Of a stretch of 64,000 bases of DNA, positions 1 through 10,935 are shown in pieces. The stretch is from Schistosoma mansoni. Its lineage: Eukaryota > Platyhelminthes > Trematoda > Strigeidida > Schistosomatidae. The stretch is taken from assembly GCF_000237925.1 (NCBI RefSeq), contig NC_031500.1, forward strand, positions 2,766,185 to 2,830,184. The letters are read 5' to 3'. The translations under genes were made by a program, and so were the position numbers. The notes under the pieces were generated by a model that did not search any database, had not been told where the DNA came from, and saw only the letters and a list, made by a program, of their open reading frames with translations. Numbering within the stretch: the first letter of the stretch is position 1; each line of letters opens with the position of its first letter.

Positions 1-2120
1 AAAGAATGTAGGTTAGTCAATGACTCGATTTTTGAACACTTCATCAACACTGATTACTATGTCACACTAAAATTATCTCTTAAAATAATACGTACAATCA
101 AAAGAATGGGGTCGGAAGGATAAAGAATAAAAAATGTGTGCATTACAGAGGTTTTAGTGGTTCAGGTCTGAATTCTGTGTACAAAAGTAGCGTCTTCCAT
201 TTCTCAATCTACCATGCACTTGATACCTCTACTCATTTATTTCTTCATACTGGTTGCTATTACGAACTTGAACCTTTTATTAGTTCAATGTCTTCCTCTC
301 CATATTTTTCATTTTAATCAAGTAAACAATAATTTCTCACACTTATTTGTAATTTTTTCTATTTTCTATTAATCATCAAGACCATTATACAGCCTCCTTT
401 GATACCTGAAGTTTTTGAATACTTTATGACATATTACTACTATATTTTTTAACAAACTACTATATATACTGGATAACCATTAAAAAAAAGATTTTACATA
501 TTTGATCAACTAAACTGCCGAACAGATTCTGTTCTACCCTAAACCATTTTCATTTCTAATGATAAGTCGGACCATTTTTACATAACTGTTTAGTTGGAAT
601 GGACATAAACATTATCTTTAGAAAAATTCATTCGTATAAGGAGTTCTTGAGATTATGACAATAAGCAAAGATGACAGAATAACAGATGAGCCAAAGGAGA
701 AACAAGAATTTTAGACTTTAATTTGTGTATCAATAACTTTTTCAGAATATAGATCATTTGGATACAATTATGTTATTAATTAGCATACCAATTCTCATGA
801 GATGTTTTTTTACTTATTTTTGCTCACTTTAAAGACAGTGAATTCACTTTGGTCTTGATAGCCAAAATCTATTGATGCACTTTGAACAACAATATTGACT
901 TCTCATTCATATATTACTATCAATCCATACTATTTATATGAATTTCATTGTGAGGAAAGCAACTATACCGATCTTATACCAGATAAAAACAATATAAATA
1001 ACAGTTAAAAACCGGTTTAATAAGTAATGTGCATGCTCACTGATGAACTACACAACAGTCTTATTATGAGTCCGAACTGAACTTCATATCGTTTAATTAG
1101 GTAAGATTAGCATGTCTTACATAAAGTTTAGTTTAAAGCCTAGTGAACAAACATTTACTCAGTTATTCAGTTGCATCACTAATTATCAGCAAGTCTTTTT
1201 ACCTACCAAAAAACAAAGATAATTATATCTTCTATAGAAATCTTATCTAGAAAACTAGTGTAATCATGACGAGATCTAACAATTTCAATAATCATGTTTA
1301 TTAATTTATTATTTACTAAGATTAAAACTGTTCCAGAATTAAATTCATTCACATATTGGTTGACTAATTACTGAAGTAAAACAGAAAAACAAATCAAGAT
1401 TAGAAAAATCACCTTTCCTGTTTGAAAGAGTCAACTACACTTGTAGATTAATGCCCCAATGTACTTGATTACAAAATATGTATGTATAGTAAATGAATAG
1501 ATTCGCTTCCTAACATTTTAGCGCGAAGAATTTGTGCATACTTAAAGCCTTATATGTATCTGTGATCTGGTATTTTCGACATATGACTACTAAGTACTAA
1601 CCGGTATCCAGGTTTTGTTTCACACTTTATGATTCTTCAAGGCAGTAAGTACTACAAGTGTAACCACAAAAATGATTTACAATTTAGTCAATGAATCTTC
1701 AGGCTCGCGATCAGTTCTATTTGTTATAAGTATTTAGAGACAGTAAAGTGTTATTCTGCCTTTTTTCATAGACAGAAATGTAAAAATACTGTTTAAAATT
1801 CAACAAAATATCAAAGATTTGGTATGAATGAGTTTGAAATATGTAAAGCACCGCATTTTTTTACATAAACAATCAAGAGATCAGTTTTGTTGGTCTTTTA
1901 GCAAAGTTGTTTCTCATTTTTGAATAACCTATAAAATAATCGAAAACATATTACAGTGGTTTTATAATATTTATGTAAATGAAAAAGTGTTCGACAGTCA
2001 GTAATTTGGTTGTAATCTATAAAATGGTTCCTATTAGTTACGTTAGTTTACTAAACAATCCCTTATTTTAATTCATTTTCGTACTGATTATTTGAATCTT
2101 CCCATTGATTTTTAGGATTG
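1..2120. other. AT-rich intergenic DNA
   Basis: No long open frame, splice-bounded coding segment or recognisable repeat was seen here on either strand. The stretch may be intron of the anoctamin-like gene whose exons lie further right on the minus strand, because that gene must continue leftwards. Confidence 0.4.
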
Positions 2121-2124
2121 CAAT

Positions 2125-2362
2125 TGGTCAGTTTCTTACTGACATATGTGCATCCCGTGAAGATTGCCTCGATATTGCCTTGAGTCACAAGCATTACAAG
2201 CAAAGGTAGATGGTGACTAGCAGTGGAGTCCAAGACGCACGTTTCGTCTTATTTGGGACTCGTCAGTTGAATGTAGTTACATCTCAGAGTTGATATTCAC
2301 TCTAAGACTCGAACCCAGTACCGTTCGCTTCAAACACCATCGCGTTATCCACTTAGCTACAG
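2125..2362 (-). mobile_element. tRNA-headed SINE with hammerhead ribozyme (Smα-like)
   Basis: Read on the minus strand, the element begins near 2362 with a tRNA-like head: an A-box-like stretch (TAGCTAAGTGGATAACG) and, about 40 bases on, a B box (GGGTTCGAGTCT). It continues through a hammerhead core at about 2280-2221 and ends near 2125 with a tail also found in the copy at 18700 (ATTGCAATCCTAA here, ATTGCAGTCCTAA there). Related sequence occurs at 18695-19010 and 62876-62990. This is the architecture described for the schistosome Smα SINE. The family name is from memory; the promoter boxes and ribozyme are visible in the sequence. Confidence 0.8.
2221..2280 (-). ncRNA. Hammerhead ribozyme, slightly degraded
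   Basis: On the minus strand CTGACGA sits at 2266-2260 and GAAA at 2245-2242. Stem II is GTC(C)/(A)GAC with one mismatch at the loop end. Stem III is ACG/CGT with a two-base TG loop and is followed by C2234, giving a GUC cleavage triplet. Stem I pairs ATTCAA with TTGGA using one G-U pair, about five base pairs. All invariant core bases are present, so self-cleavage is plausible, though stems I and II are weaker than in the 62.9-kb copy. Confidence 0.75.
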
Positions 2363-3573
2363 AGTCCAAATAGCCACTAACCAAACAAAACTATCAATCT
2401 TTCTGGTGCTCTATTAACCCACATATTTTGTTCAGCATATCTATCACTGACTGAAAATTAGTAAAAACGTTGAACTCCAGAATGATAGTGTCTTGTTTAA
2501 AGTTCCCCAAAGAATCAGAACAGTATAAGGAAAAGAACTCAGTAAAAGGAACACAAAACAACTAAGCAAAAGGTAACGGAATATGGGAAAAGTGTAACTA
2601 GAGTGAATGAGTGATCGATGTTGGAAAAAGAACAAAAAACTATCCATTTACTGCTACTAGTATCAAATTTAAATATACGTTTCTTCGGATTAAAAAAATC
2701 GATTCCCACCATTTTAGAAAATATGATGAGAAGGATTAAATCGCCAAGCTAAACTCAATAAATAACGCCATTTCATGGACCAGCCTTTCTGTTTTGTACT
2801 GACTACAATGAAATACAACACATCAAGTCTAAACAGTGATATATTTCAATTAACTTAGCTCATGCTGACACGCCATCTCCCCAATCAGTTTATATTAATC
2901 ACCTAAGAAAAAGATAATTTAATTTTTAATTCTACAAACACAAGGAAATATTTTGAAAGCATTAATGATCAATTGCCGATTTATATTCATTGGTAAGTCT
3001 TATAAATCAAATTACACAGACCGACTTATCTTATGTATATTTAAAATTATTTATTAAAACGGCATCAGCGATGAGAATTATTTTTTTTACGTTTTAAATT
3101 CAGGCGGAAACTTCATTAATATTTTTTGAAAAATTGGATTGAAATGACTGCATTTACTTGAAGCTATAAGCTAATTAACATTGACTCACGAAAAAATCCT
3201 TTAAATATATTTATATAATAACTGTAAGTCTGTACTTGAATTCATATATGTCCCCACAAAAATAAAATAAAGTATAACTGTAGTGCGTTATGTCCGATAG
3301 ATTGAAGCGAACATATCACATGAAATGAACTGGGTGAATTCCAGTAAACTTTAATCATGGAATTCGTCACCTATCCTGGTGAAAGTTAGTATTTGATTTA
3401 AAACCAAACATTAAGCCTAATAGTAAGTTTTGCGAGTGATTACATGTATAATTAGATCGAATTCAATGGAAAAATACGGTGTTACCAAGGCAACAGAGTC
3501 ATATAAAGGTAATAAGGGACATAAATTTTACACCTATATATTAATTATGCGAGGTACTTAAAAACATATCCAG
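2363..3573. other. AT-rich DNA, no gene seen
   Basis: Only a 67-codon low-complexity hydrophobic frame is present on the minus strand (2444-2647), with no splice context or family resemblance. Probably intron or downstream part of the anoctamin-like gene. Confidence 0.35.
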
Positions 3574-3578
3574 CTTAC

Positions 3579-4567
3579 CCTATATACGAAGCAGTTAAAT
3601 AAAGTGCATACTGTCTTGATGTGCGATGAAACTGTTTATGTATAACCAGTTGAGGTACACGATTTTTAATAATTTTTATCAACCAGTCAACAATCTCTTC
3701 AGAAAGTTCTGTTTTAAATATTACTACAACATCACAATCTGTAGATGGTACGGTTGACAAACGTCGCCACTTTTGTGTACGACTTATAACATTTCTGCTT
3801 GTTTGAGTTACTTGTTTTTGTAAATCAGCTAACTTCTCTATAACGTAAAAGATAAAAATAAAATCGCCCGTCAAGATGCAGGGTTGATTAGAAGAAATGA
3901 GACATAAATAAAGAGTCATTGGAAGAGAGAAAGTTATTTGTATGTTAATTCAGGAACTTTGATCCAAAGGTTAATAAATGGAATGGATATCATTCGAGAG
4001 GCAATTTTCTTCACAATTTAAATGCAGTCAAACATTTACTAAAAGATTTTAAGGATAAGGCGTGTATTCGAATAATACTTGGAGATATACATTATTGATG
4101 GGAGTCAGGAATTTGACGTTTCAGTCCAAGCACTCCAGCCTTTGAACTATTGACCGATAGCACCAGGAGTTTTATTTTAAAGGATCAACTTCACTATCAT
4201 ATGGCCTACCTTCCACATATTTCTTTTCATTTTCGACATACCCTTTTATTTTGATGCCAGTTGTCTGAATTGTTAATACATTAAAATAACATTTCAATTA
4301 AAAAGCACCAACGTGAAGAACAAGATACGACAGTAAGTCATAAAAAACTAGTCATATCTAATAGAATAAAAAGTCATATAAATGACCACAAAAGTAGGCG
4401 AATGAAACTAAAGGAAATTTTTAAATTTCAGAGAAATACTGATAATTAACGCAGCTGCATATATTTCCAAAGCTTCATGCTTCTTTTTATGTTCAAAATA
4501 ACTTGGCGACAAACATAATGGATCTATAGCAAATAGTTTTGAAAGGCTGCATAATGAAGACAATGAT
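3579..4567 (-). CDS. Anoctamin-8-like TMEM16 protein, two N-terminal exons
   Basis: Two exons join in frame: 4567-4440 (acceptor TTCTTCCTAG, donor A|GTATTT) and 3837-3579 (acceptor TTACGTTATAG, donor AGG|GTAAGC). Phases fit (1 nt + 2 nt). The second exon encodes a block with STDCDVVVIF, then a WLIKIIKNRVPQL segment and HRTSRQYALYLTASY. These line up with the N-terminal cytoplasmic domain of ANO8 (a TENCDV motif, a WL...I...VPEL segment and an HRHTRAYAFFVTATY motif), closer than to ANO10. TMEM16 proteins are membrane scramblases or channels with ten transmembrane helices; none of those helices is encoded here, so this is only the front of the gene. The start codon is not in these exons and must lie right of 4567; the rest should lie left of 3579, possibly outside the window. 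Identity is inferred from remembered family sequence, not a search. Confidence 0.7.
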
Positions 4568-4879
4568 CTAGGAAGAAGAAAGTGTGGGAACCACAAATGA
4601 AAGGTTGTACCTTAGAATTTCTATTGAGATGGCCTAGGTAAAACAAAAGGTTAGAAATTAGACGAGGAAAGCAGATATTAAAGGAAGAAGGTAGAGGATT
4701 AAGAGCTGCTGATGGTTTAGTAGTATAAAGATAGTATGAGAAATACTTATTGTCTCAGTACGAGATGAGCGAGCAAAGTGCTTCGGGAGTCATCAATTCT
4801 ATCACAAACAACTGAATACCCGTAGCTAAATTGACTAACTCAAAGATGGACGCCTTAAATCAGCACATGGAGAGGGTAG

Positions 4880-5410
4880 TTAGACAGAAAGAAAGGGGAT
4901 GGATAGCCCAACGTGATCCATTTTAGTGGTCCTTAATCTGACTCCCGTTGGATTGCATGCTCATTTTACTGAAATATACATATCGCTTATACTCGTATAT
5001 AACCACTGACCACCGACCGTGAAGAACAGAGTTAAATAAGTCAAATACTAGGATGGATTTTTGAATATGTATATTTCGTGCAGTCGTTGATCGGTGAGAG
5101 AAGCAAAGCAAAATAACGCACGGTGGAGAAAGCATATGAACCAACTCAATTTAATCAAGCGTTAATCGATATAGTCGGGTAAAAATAAGCTACAGACATA
5201 TGATGAGTAGGATGAGATGTGCACACACGCTCACACAAAAACAATCAAGGTTGGTAAGCGAATTGTTAGCAAGGCCAAAATGTGACTCAGGAAGAATGAA
5301 TAGATTGGCCTACCCGGGAGCGAGAATAAGCTGTGAGGGCTTAACATAGCAACCGACACTATATAAGGACGATCTTGGACTGTTGATCATTAGTCTTGCG
5401 TTCCTCCTCT
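4880..5410 (-). repeat. LTR-like dispersed repeat, copy 1
   Basis: About 480 bases share order and wording with 49205-49690: the AACAGAGTTAAATAAGTCAAATAC stretch (here about 5030-5050), the AGAGAAGCAAAGCAAAATAA stretch, and the CAAGGTTGGTAAGCGAAT stretch all recur there with scattered differences. The second copy interrupts a BEL/Pao gag and looks like an LTR insertion, so this copy is best read as a solo LTR. It lies between the anoctamin-like exons and the terminal exon at 6169. Confidence 0.6.
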
Positions 5411-6168
5411 TCGTTCGGGGCTCGTTAGCGTTGGACCAACCGTCAAACACAGAGTAATAGTCTGCTCGTCCCCGTTGCATATCGGTTGCTTAAGGTCGTC
5501 TATGAGTAATAGCCGGTGATAAGACATAATCTCATTACGACTTCAAACAAGTTTATTTGGAATATGTCACGAAACTGGGTAATAAACTTACTGTGACATT
5601 CGTCTAGAATTGTCATTTCTCAGAGATTCACCTTGAAATGCAGCATATCAGACGGTTTATTGTTGTCACTCTATGTAACAGATTGCGAAGTATAGAAAGA
5701 AAATAAAATAGCACCAGTCACAATAACAATATTAGACTTGTAGATAATTAGATGATAAAAATTTTAGGTATAAAGAGGATTTCAATATGTAAACAACAAA
5801 ACCATAAGAACGATTTATCAATAAGCCTTCTCTTCACGACAAGTACACTAATCCGAAAATAGAAATTACCACATACACCACCATGCTGAGTGAAAATAAA
5901 TCAGTCTGTATAGTAATGCAATGGTTTAAATTATCATGCCACGGACTGGCACAAAGGTGAGTAACGAAATACAAAAATGGCAAACCATTTGCAGCGCATT
6001 TATGCTATACATCTATGTATATGTCAGAGCTAACATAAACTAGTTGGCTAGCGCTAGTCACTGAGATATTAGACATACTTTTCCTCATAATTATACATCC
6101 AAATAACTTGTGATTCGCAACTTACGAAAATTCTACGATCAGCTGAGTATACAACATTTAGAATAAAG
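5411..6168. other. Intergenic, nothing identified
   Basis: No coding segment was recognised. A 16-base string (GTTTATTTGGAATATG, about 5550) recurs at about 33147, which hints at another old dispersed repeat but the surrounding sequence aligns poorly. Confidence 0.3.
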
Positions 6169-6354
6169 TTATTTGTTGAATTGGTATAACAAAACATCTT
6201 CCGCATTTGGTGATGAAATGGCAACATCCATAACATGGCCTGCAGAAACGACTACCATGGCTTTACTAACTACAGGCAGACTTCCGTGTATTTTGTAGTT
6301 CGAACCTCGCGACACTTCTTTAAAGACAACATGATTGATGTGGTTGCGAGGGGA
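6169..6354 (-). CDS. Unidentified terminal coding exon (61 codons plus stop)
   Basis: A pyrimidine-poor but consensus acceptor (ATTTATTAG) at 6356-6355 is followed by 186 bases open to a TAA at 6171-6169, exactly 62 codons, phase 0. The peptide starts SPRNHINHVVFKEVSRG, contains KIHGSLPVVSKAMVVVSAG and ends EDVLLYQFNK. Composition and length look like a real protein C-terminus and differ from the low-complexity frames around it. I do not recognise the family. Upstream exons should lie right of 6354 on the minus strand; several overlapping frames at 6360-6530 are possible but none gave a matching phase. It is transcribed in the same direction as the anoctamin-like exons downstream. Confidence 0.5.
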   Translation of the reverse strand, partial: SPRNHINHVVFKEVSRGSNYKIHGSLPVVSKAMVVVSAGHVMDVAISSPNAEDVLLYQFNK

Positions 6355-6983
6355 CTAATAAATATAAATATAATATCCTGTAATAGAGTATAACTATACG
6401 TTCTTGAATATTCTGACCAAATGAAAGACGAAGACATCTTATAAGAATGGTGATACATATCACTCTATGAATGTCAAGCATAATCAAATACAGGCACAAA
6501 GAAACAAACCAACTATTCCCCAGCCACAACTATATTTGAAAAACTGCCAAGGTCGATTTTAAAACGAGGTTCTGTAAGTTAGCTAATTCAAACTTTCAAG
6601 GTACATTTCAGACCTCAAACGTTATTATACAGAGATAGTACATTTATAACACCTTGACACCGACATTCAAGTTGTATTATATAGTTTTTAGACGTAAAAA
6701 GGTGTAATCTTCATTTTATTACTTTTGAGTCTGTGATAAACTACAGTATGATTTTCAGATCAGATTCAGATTTGTGTTGTAAGGACAGGTTTGTGATAAT
6801 GAAAAGTTGTGCTCATATATGTACCATTATCAACTGAGAGATAAGAACATTGCCCAACTCAAAAGTTATCGAATAATAGACTATTTGGATAAATATATTT
6901 AATCAGAAAACTCCGCATATTTGGTCGCTAATTAAATGAAGAATTTCGACTCATTGTAGCTGTAAATAATTATCCAAAATCAA

Positions 6984-7100
6984 TAGCTCATTAAGTGTTC
7001 GAAATTGAATGCTGACCACATTGTTTTAAGTGAACTTGTTCAACTGAAGGCTTTCGGTCATGCATCCGTACCAGATCACGTTACGACCCAGCGTGGGACA
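6984..7100 (+). repeat. Dispersed repeat R2, copy 1
   Basis: The stretch from CAATAGCTCATTAAGTG through GGTCATGCATCCG closely matches the reverse complement of 23185-23290 and, more distantly, 39147-39230 (shared CTGAAGGCT...GGT.ATGCA). It has no intact coding frame of its own. The 23-kb copy abuts a Gypsy reverse transcriptase relic, so R2 may be an untranslated or gag-proximal part of a Gypsy element. Confidence 0.5.
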
Positions 7101-7359
7101 CAGCTCCTACGTCCACTAGCAAGATTAGAACAAACGTTTCTCGATATATTGATAACGCGTCAGATATATCTTTCCAATCTCTTCGCATCTGACTTCTGAT
7201 TTTAACCGATTGGAGGAAGATTCGAATATGGAAGGTGTTACTGGAGTCACTACCAAATTTAGTGAACAGAACACTGGTTGGGGACAATCGAATATATTTA
7301 GGCAAACATTACAGACTATCTCAGTAAATTCTGAAAACCATACAATGGACAGTCAATTT

Positions 7360-7974
7360 GCAAATTAACAACCAATAGTCTCAATCTTCACTGTTTCTTC
7401 TCTAATTCTATTGTTCGTGCCTTTTCCTACCGATTGCGCTTTGTTTCAGTTCTTTCCTCATCGGTCTTCTGCAAAAATACATTCTATGTCTGACCAACAC
7501 CATATACTACTAATATGGATATAAGTAGACCACACCACACTCGTCCCTCCTTTAAAGCATTCCTTCATGCGATGGTTCTGCTCGCCATGCCACTATCTTC
7601 TTTCACTGCAGTCTGTGCCAAACTCTCCGTCAGAATGTCGAGTCTGCGGCGCGCTGACCTCCATAGCTCCGTCGACCTGCCAGGGAACTAACACCCGCAT
7701 CCACCCGGCACCTGGGACGTTCAACACCCGTACTCCACCGGCCTGCTGAACCATCTACATTCGATGTACGCCCAGCAGCCGCACGTCCCACTGCTCCTCT
7801 CCGTCGACAGCGTAAGCTACAGACAACGCCGCCCCGCCAGAACACTCCACTCGACGCCACCTCTCCGCACCAGACTGCCCCAACCAGCACCTCGACTCCT
7901 GACCCGCAGCGGCGTCCACAGAACAGCACCCTTCCTCCTCCTTGTTGGCAGCGACACCATCTGTGTCTCCTATC
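7360..7974 (+). other. GC-rich island, probable retroelement 5' region
   Basis: From about 7560 to 7960 the base composition turns strongly GC- and C-rich, unlike the AT-rich surroundings, and several overlapping frames stay open on both strands. The plus strand gives Cys-, Pro- and Ser-rich peptide (CRVCGALTSIAPSTC). The preceding 200 bases (TTCTCTAATTCTATTGTTCG) look like an untranslated leader. It abuts the end of the minus-strand CR1-like reverse transcriptase at 7975. I read it as the 5' part of another non-LTR element in the opposite direction, but no domain was recognised. Confidence 0.35.
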
Positions 7975-9120
7975 ATTTATCGCCAGATTTTTACATAATC
8001 AGCGTATAGTAACATTGGGGACTCAACTATAATTAGATCATTTACACACAGTATAAAGAGTAAAGGACCTATGACAGAGCCTTGAGGTAGTCCACTGAGT
8101 ACTAGTTTCCAGGATGAGCATTTGGTATTTATTCCTACTCACCAAGAAATCATTAGTCTTTTTAGGGGAAGCCCGACCAATCCTTGACTTTCCAGCTTCA
8201 AGAGTAATCTATTTTTCGGTGCCTTATCAAACGCTTTTTTGAAGTCTACGTAGACAACCTTCACTGAATTTCCATTATCCATAGTCTTTGTCCATTTCTC
8301 TCTTGCCGTAAGGAGGCTTGTTGTACAGGATGAACCTTTCCTCAAACCATGTTGCTCATTGTTTAGCAAGTTGTTGGTTTCCACAAATGTCATTATGGTC
8401 TTCTTCATTATTCTTTCCAGTATTTTGTCTTCAATACTGGAGAGGCTGACAGGTCTGTAGTTTGATAGAAGTTGTCTTGGTCCTTTTTTATGTATTGGAG
8501 TGACGATTGGATCCTTCCACTCAGTAGGTAACACATCTTGACCAAGTGACATGTTGAATCTCACAGTGGGGCTGCAATATGTTGTGCAATTTGTCTCAGG
8601 ATTTTGAGGTATAGTTCATCCGGTCCTGTTGGTTTTTCCGGGCCTTAAGTGCTAAGGGTCTATAGTACATCTTCTCGATCAAAGTCCACGGTGAGCAGAC
8701 GGTTTGTTGACCTCGTGTCTGGGTCTAGTTCTTCATCTAGGGGAGACCATTGAACAAAAACTGCCCCGAGATAGTTTGCCATAGGCTCATTTAAGATCCA
8801 CTACCTTCCATAATTTAGTTAGGAATCCAGTGCTGCGTCCTTGTTCAGTAATTTATGTACGAGAATAGTCTCTTAGGCTGCTTGATTACAGGTGGTGTCA
8901 ACTACACTTCATATTCTCTCTGGGCATCCCAGATTTTAATTATACACTTATTTCTTATCGACCTGTAGCGTTCCATAGTACTTGCTGTCCCAAAGCTGGT
9001 GACAGAGTTCCAACATTTCTCCTCCTTTTTAGTAAACATCAAATATCCCGGCCTATCCGTCGGTGGCCATGCTTCTACTTCGTTGGGAATGTCCAGGGTA
9101 TATATGGTTGAGTTATATGA
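7975..9120 (-). pseudogene. CR1/Jockey-type reverse transcriptase relic
   Basis: Minus-strand sequence from about 9100 down to 7975 encodes, with stops and frameshifts, the linker and reverse transcriptase of a CR1-like non-LTR retrotransposon. The longest intact piece (8564-8139) holds NYRPVSLSS, the palm motif VYVDFKKAFDKAPKN and finger motifs typical of the clade. Further on, a frame gives SGLPQGSVIGPLLF and then YADYVKIW where YADD is expected, so the second catalytic aspartate is lost. The endonuclease and the C-terminus are missing. The left edge meets a GC-rich island; the right edge meets the POLR3A block. Non-functional. Confidence 0.8.
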
Positions 9121-9242
9121 TTGTATAACTGCCTGACATTAGTCCATGCCCCTGAGCCAATTATCCAGTTTTCAGCCAACACTGCAGAGTTTTTTGCCTC
9201 CATATCTGCCTTTCATATGTTAGGACGATCCAATAAGTGTCT

Positions 9243-10625
9243 TTCAACTATATCACCTGATTGTAAATATTTTGCTACATCTTCATGTGCACGTTCAGGT
9301 GCCAAGAAACGTCTTACTACATCAGAATTACCAGATGCTTCGGCTTGGCGTTCCCTCTCACCACGTAGTTTATAACTAACAAACATAGCTCCAGGATAGT
9401 TATTTGGCCCATCCAGTACAAGAGATCGAAGAAAATTCAGATTGACATCAGCCACACGTTCAGGATATGTTAGCAATTTCGCACAACGGACTGGAATGCA
9501 TACCTCATCAATTCGCATGTTTGGATCTGGTGAAATAACAGTTCTGGCAGTAAAATTTGTTCGTTTACCCAACAGGCTACCACGAAATCGACCATGTTTA
9601 CCAGCTAACCTTTGAAGTAAACCACGCGTAAACTTATGATCTTGAACAGGAGGCAAACCTGATTGTTGTGAATTAATTAGCCTTGCGAATTCAGCGTGTA
9701 AGTTATCTAAACACGCGATTTGATCTGCCTCCCCGATATCTTCTTCAATTGTCGCTGCCTGAGCTAATATCCACTGATACATTTTAATAAGGTCATCTTC
9801 ATTAGTTCCACCACGGACTTCGGAAACAACTGATGGTCCGATAGCACTTGGGCATACAGGTACTCTCTGGACAATCAAGTTTCGCGGGTGAGTCGTCCAT
9901 CGAGAATCAAAAGGCATGAGGAGTAATGGCAAATCTTCTTCTGGAATTCTAGAAAACAATTGCATAGCCTTTCCGGGTCGTATAATTTCCAAACCTTTAC
10001 GAACAACTGGGGCTAACTCCGTATTTTTTGTGATTACTTTTGCGAACTCATCTACATATTCATCGACTTTTGCTTTTGCATGTCGAAATATATCATGAAC
10101 AACGTACGGAAGACTCATACCTTTCGTAACAACACCATTAAACGCTGAGCAGAACGGACAGACATGTATCCTGCTAGATAATTTGTGTATCGCATTTCTG
10201 AGTTGTTTTTTATGTACGTAGTCCAAATTTGGGTTAGAACAACTAATCAAAAACCTGGCACGTTGTTGCTCAGGGAGAAGGACGCGTGAGCAAGTTTTGC
10301 AGATAGTCTGTAATATTTTTACTATATGCCAAGTATATCCCACATGATAAATTGGCGTCGGTAAATCGAAGTACCCCCAATGACCAATACATTTTTGATA
10401 GTCCAAGCCACAAGTAGCACACAGCTCATCTCTTTTATTTGCACCAAGTCTCGGATCTAAAAGGCCGTAATCTAAGGCTCGTCTATTGCTTTGCCCTTCC
10501 GCATAGAGAAGACACTTCAGAACCTGAATGTGACTTAACCTTTTCAGGTCACCTTCACTGCACAGCTGAAATTTTATGTCTTCTACAATTCTAGGCAAAT
10601 CAGGGGGTTTGTAGAGAGACGGCAT
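9243..10625 (-). CDS. POLR3A: RNA polymerase III largest subunit (RPC1), N-terminal part only
   Basis: An uninterrupted frame of about 460 codons starts at MPSLYKPPDLPR (ATG at 10625) and encodes the front of the polymerase III largest subunit. An upstream in-frame ATG at 10670 adds 15 unconserved residues and was not chosen. Visible landmarks are the clamp zinc ligands (CATCGLDYQKCIGHWGY, CKTCS, and a CPFC pair), the RIPEEDLPLLLMPFD and PSVVSEVRGGTNEDDL blocks, GRFRGSLLGKRTNFTARTVI, SPDPNMRIDEVC and LQSGDIVERHLLD. Pol III makes tRNA, 5S rRNA and other small RNAs. Similarity stops exactly after HLLD, where the family continues DGD...FNRQPSLH; the DNA then runs RPNI and a stop. No good splice donor is at the break, and the NADFDGD active site and everything after it were not found in the window. 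Either a truncated gene, a truncated intronless copy, or a first exon with an unusual donor. The conserved, stop-free frame suggests recent or ongoing constraint. Confidence 0.85.
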
Positions 10626-10752
10626 TATGCACGTTGTACCGAACACATCACAAACGATCCAGAGCAACATTTTGACAGGCCATCTCAGTCATGAACTTGA
10701 ATAAGATGACCGCATGACCACCTCTCCTAGAAGTGGGATGAAAGTCATTTGA

Positions 10753-10935
10753 CCGACGTCATCATCGTGTGTGAAGACCAAGTTCAAGAGAGACGACGAG
10801 CTTCGTGAGTCATATCTGGTGGATCTCATAGAGAAATTTAATCCAACAAGGATTCTAGCCAATTTAATGGATGGTGTTACCTATCCTTATTTTGAAGTGA
10901 CAGGCAAGGAATTAAATCATCCGTTACTTAAGTGA
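10753..10935 (+). CDS. Unidentified open segment upstream of POLR3A block
   Basis: A 61-codon open stretch ends at TGA 10933-10935. It encodes a charged, well-balanced peptide that includes KRDDELRESYLVDLIEKF, NPTRILANLMDGVTYPY and ends TGKELNHPLLK. It resembles a C-terminal exon more than random AT-rich DNA, but a strong pyrimidine-rich acceptor is lacking; AG dinucleotides near 10775 and 10781 are possible. It is divergent from the POLR3A block 128 bases away. Family not recognised. Confidence 0.3.
   Translation, partial: PTSSSCVKTKFKRDDELRESYLVDLIEKFNPTRILANLMDGVTYPYFEVTGKELNHPLLK

Noticed and set aside
4100-4180. Hammerhead-like string with GGACTGAAACGTC on the minus strand
   Set aside because: The CTGANGA box is missing and stem II cannot form.
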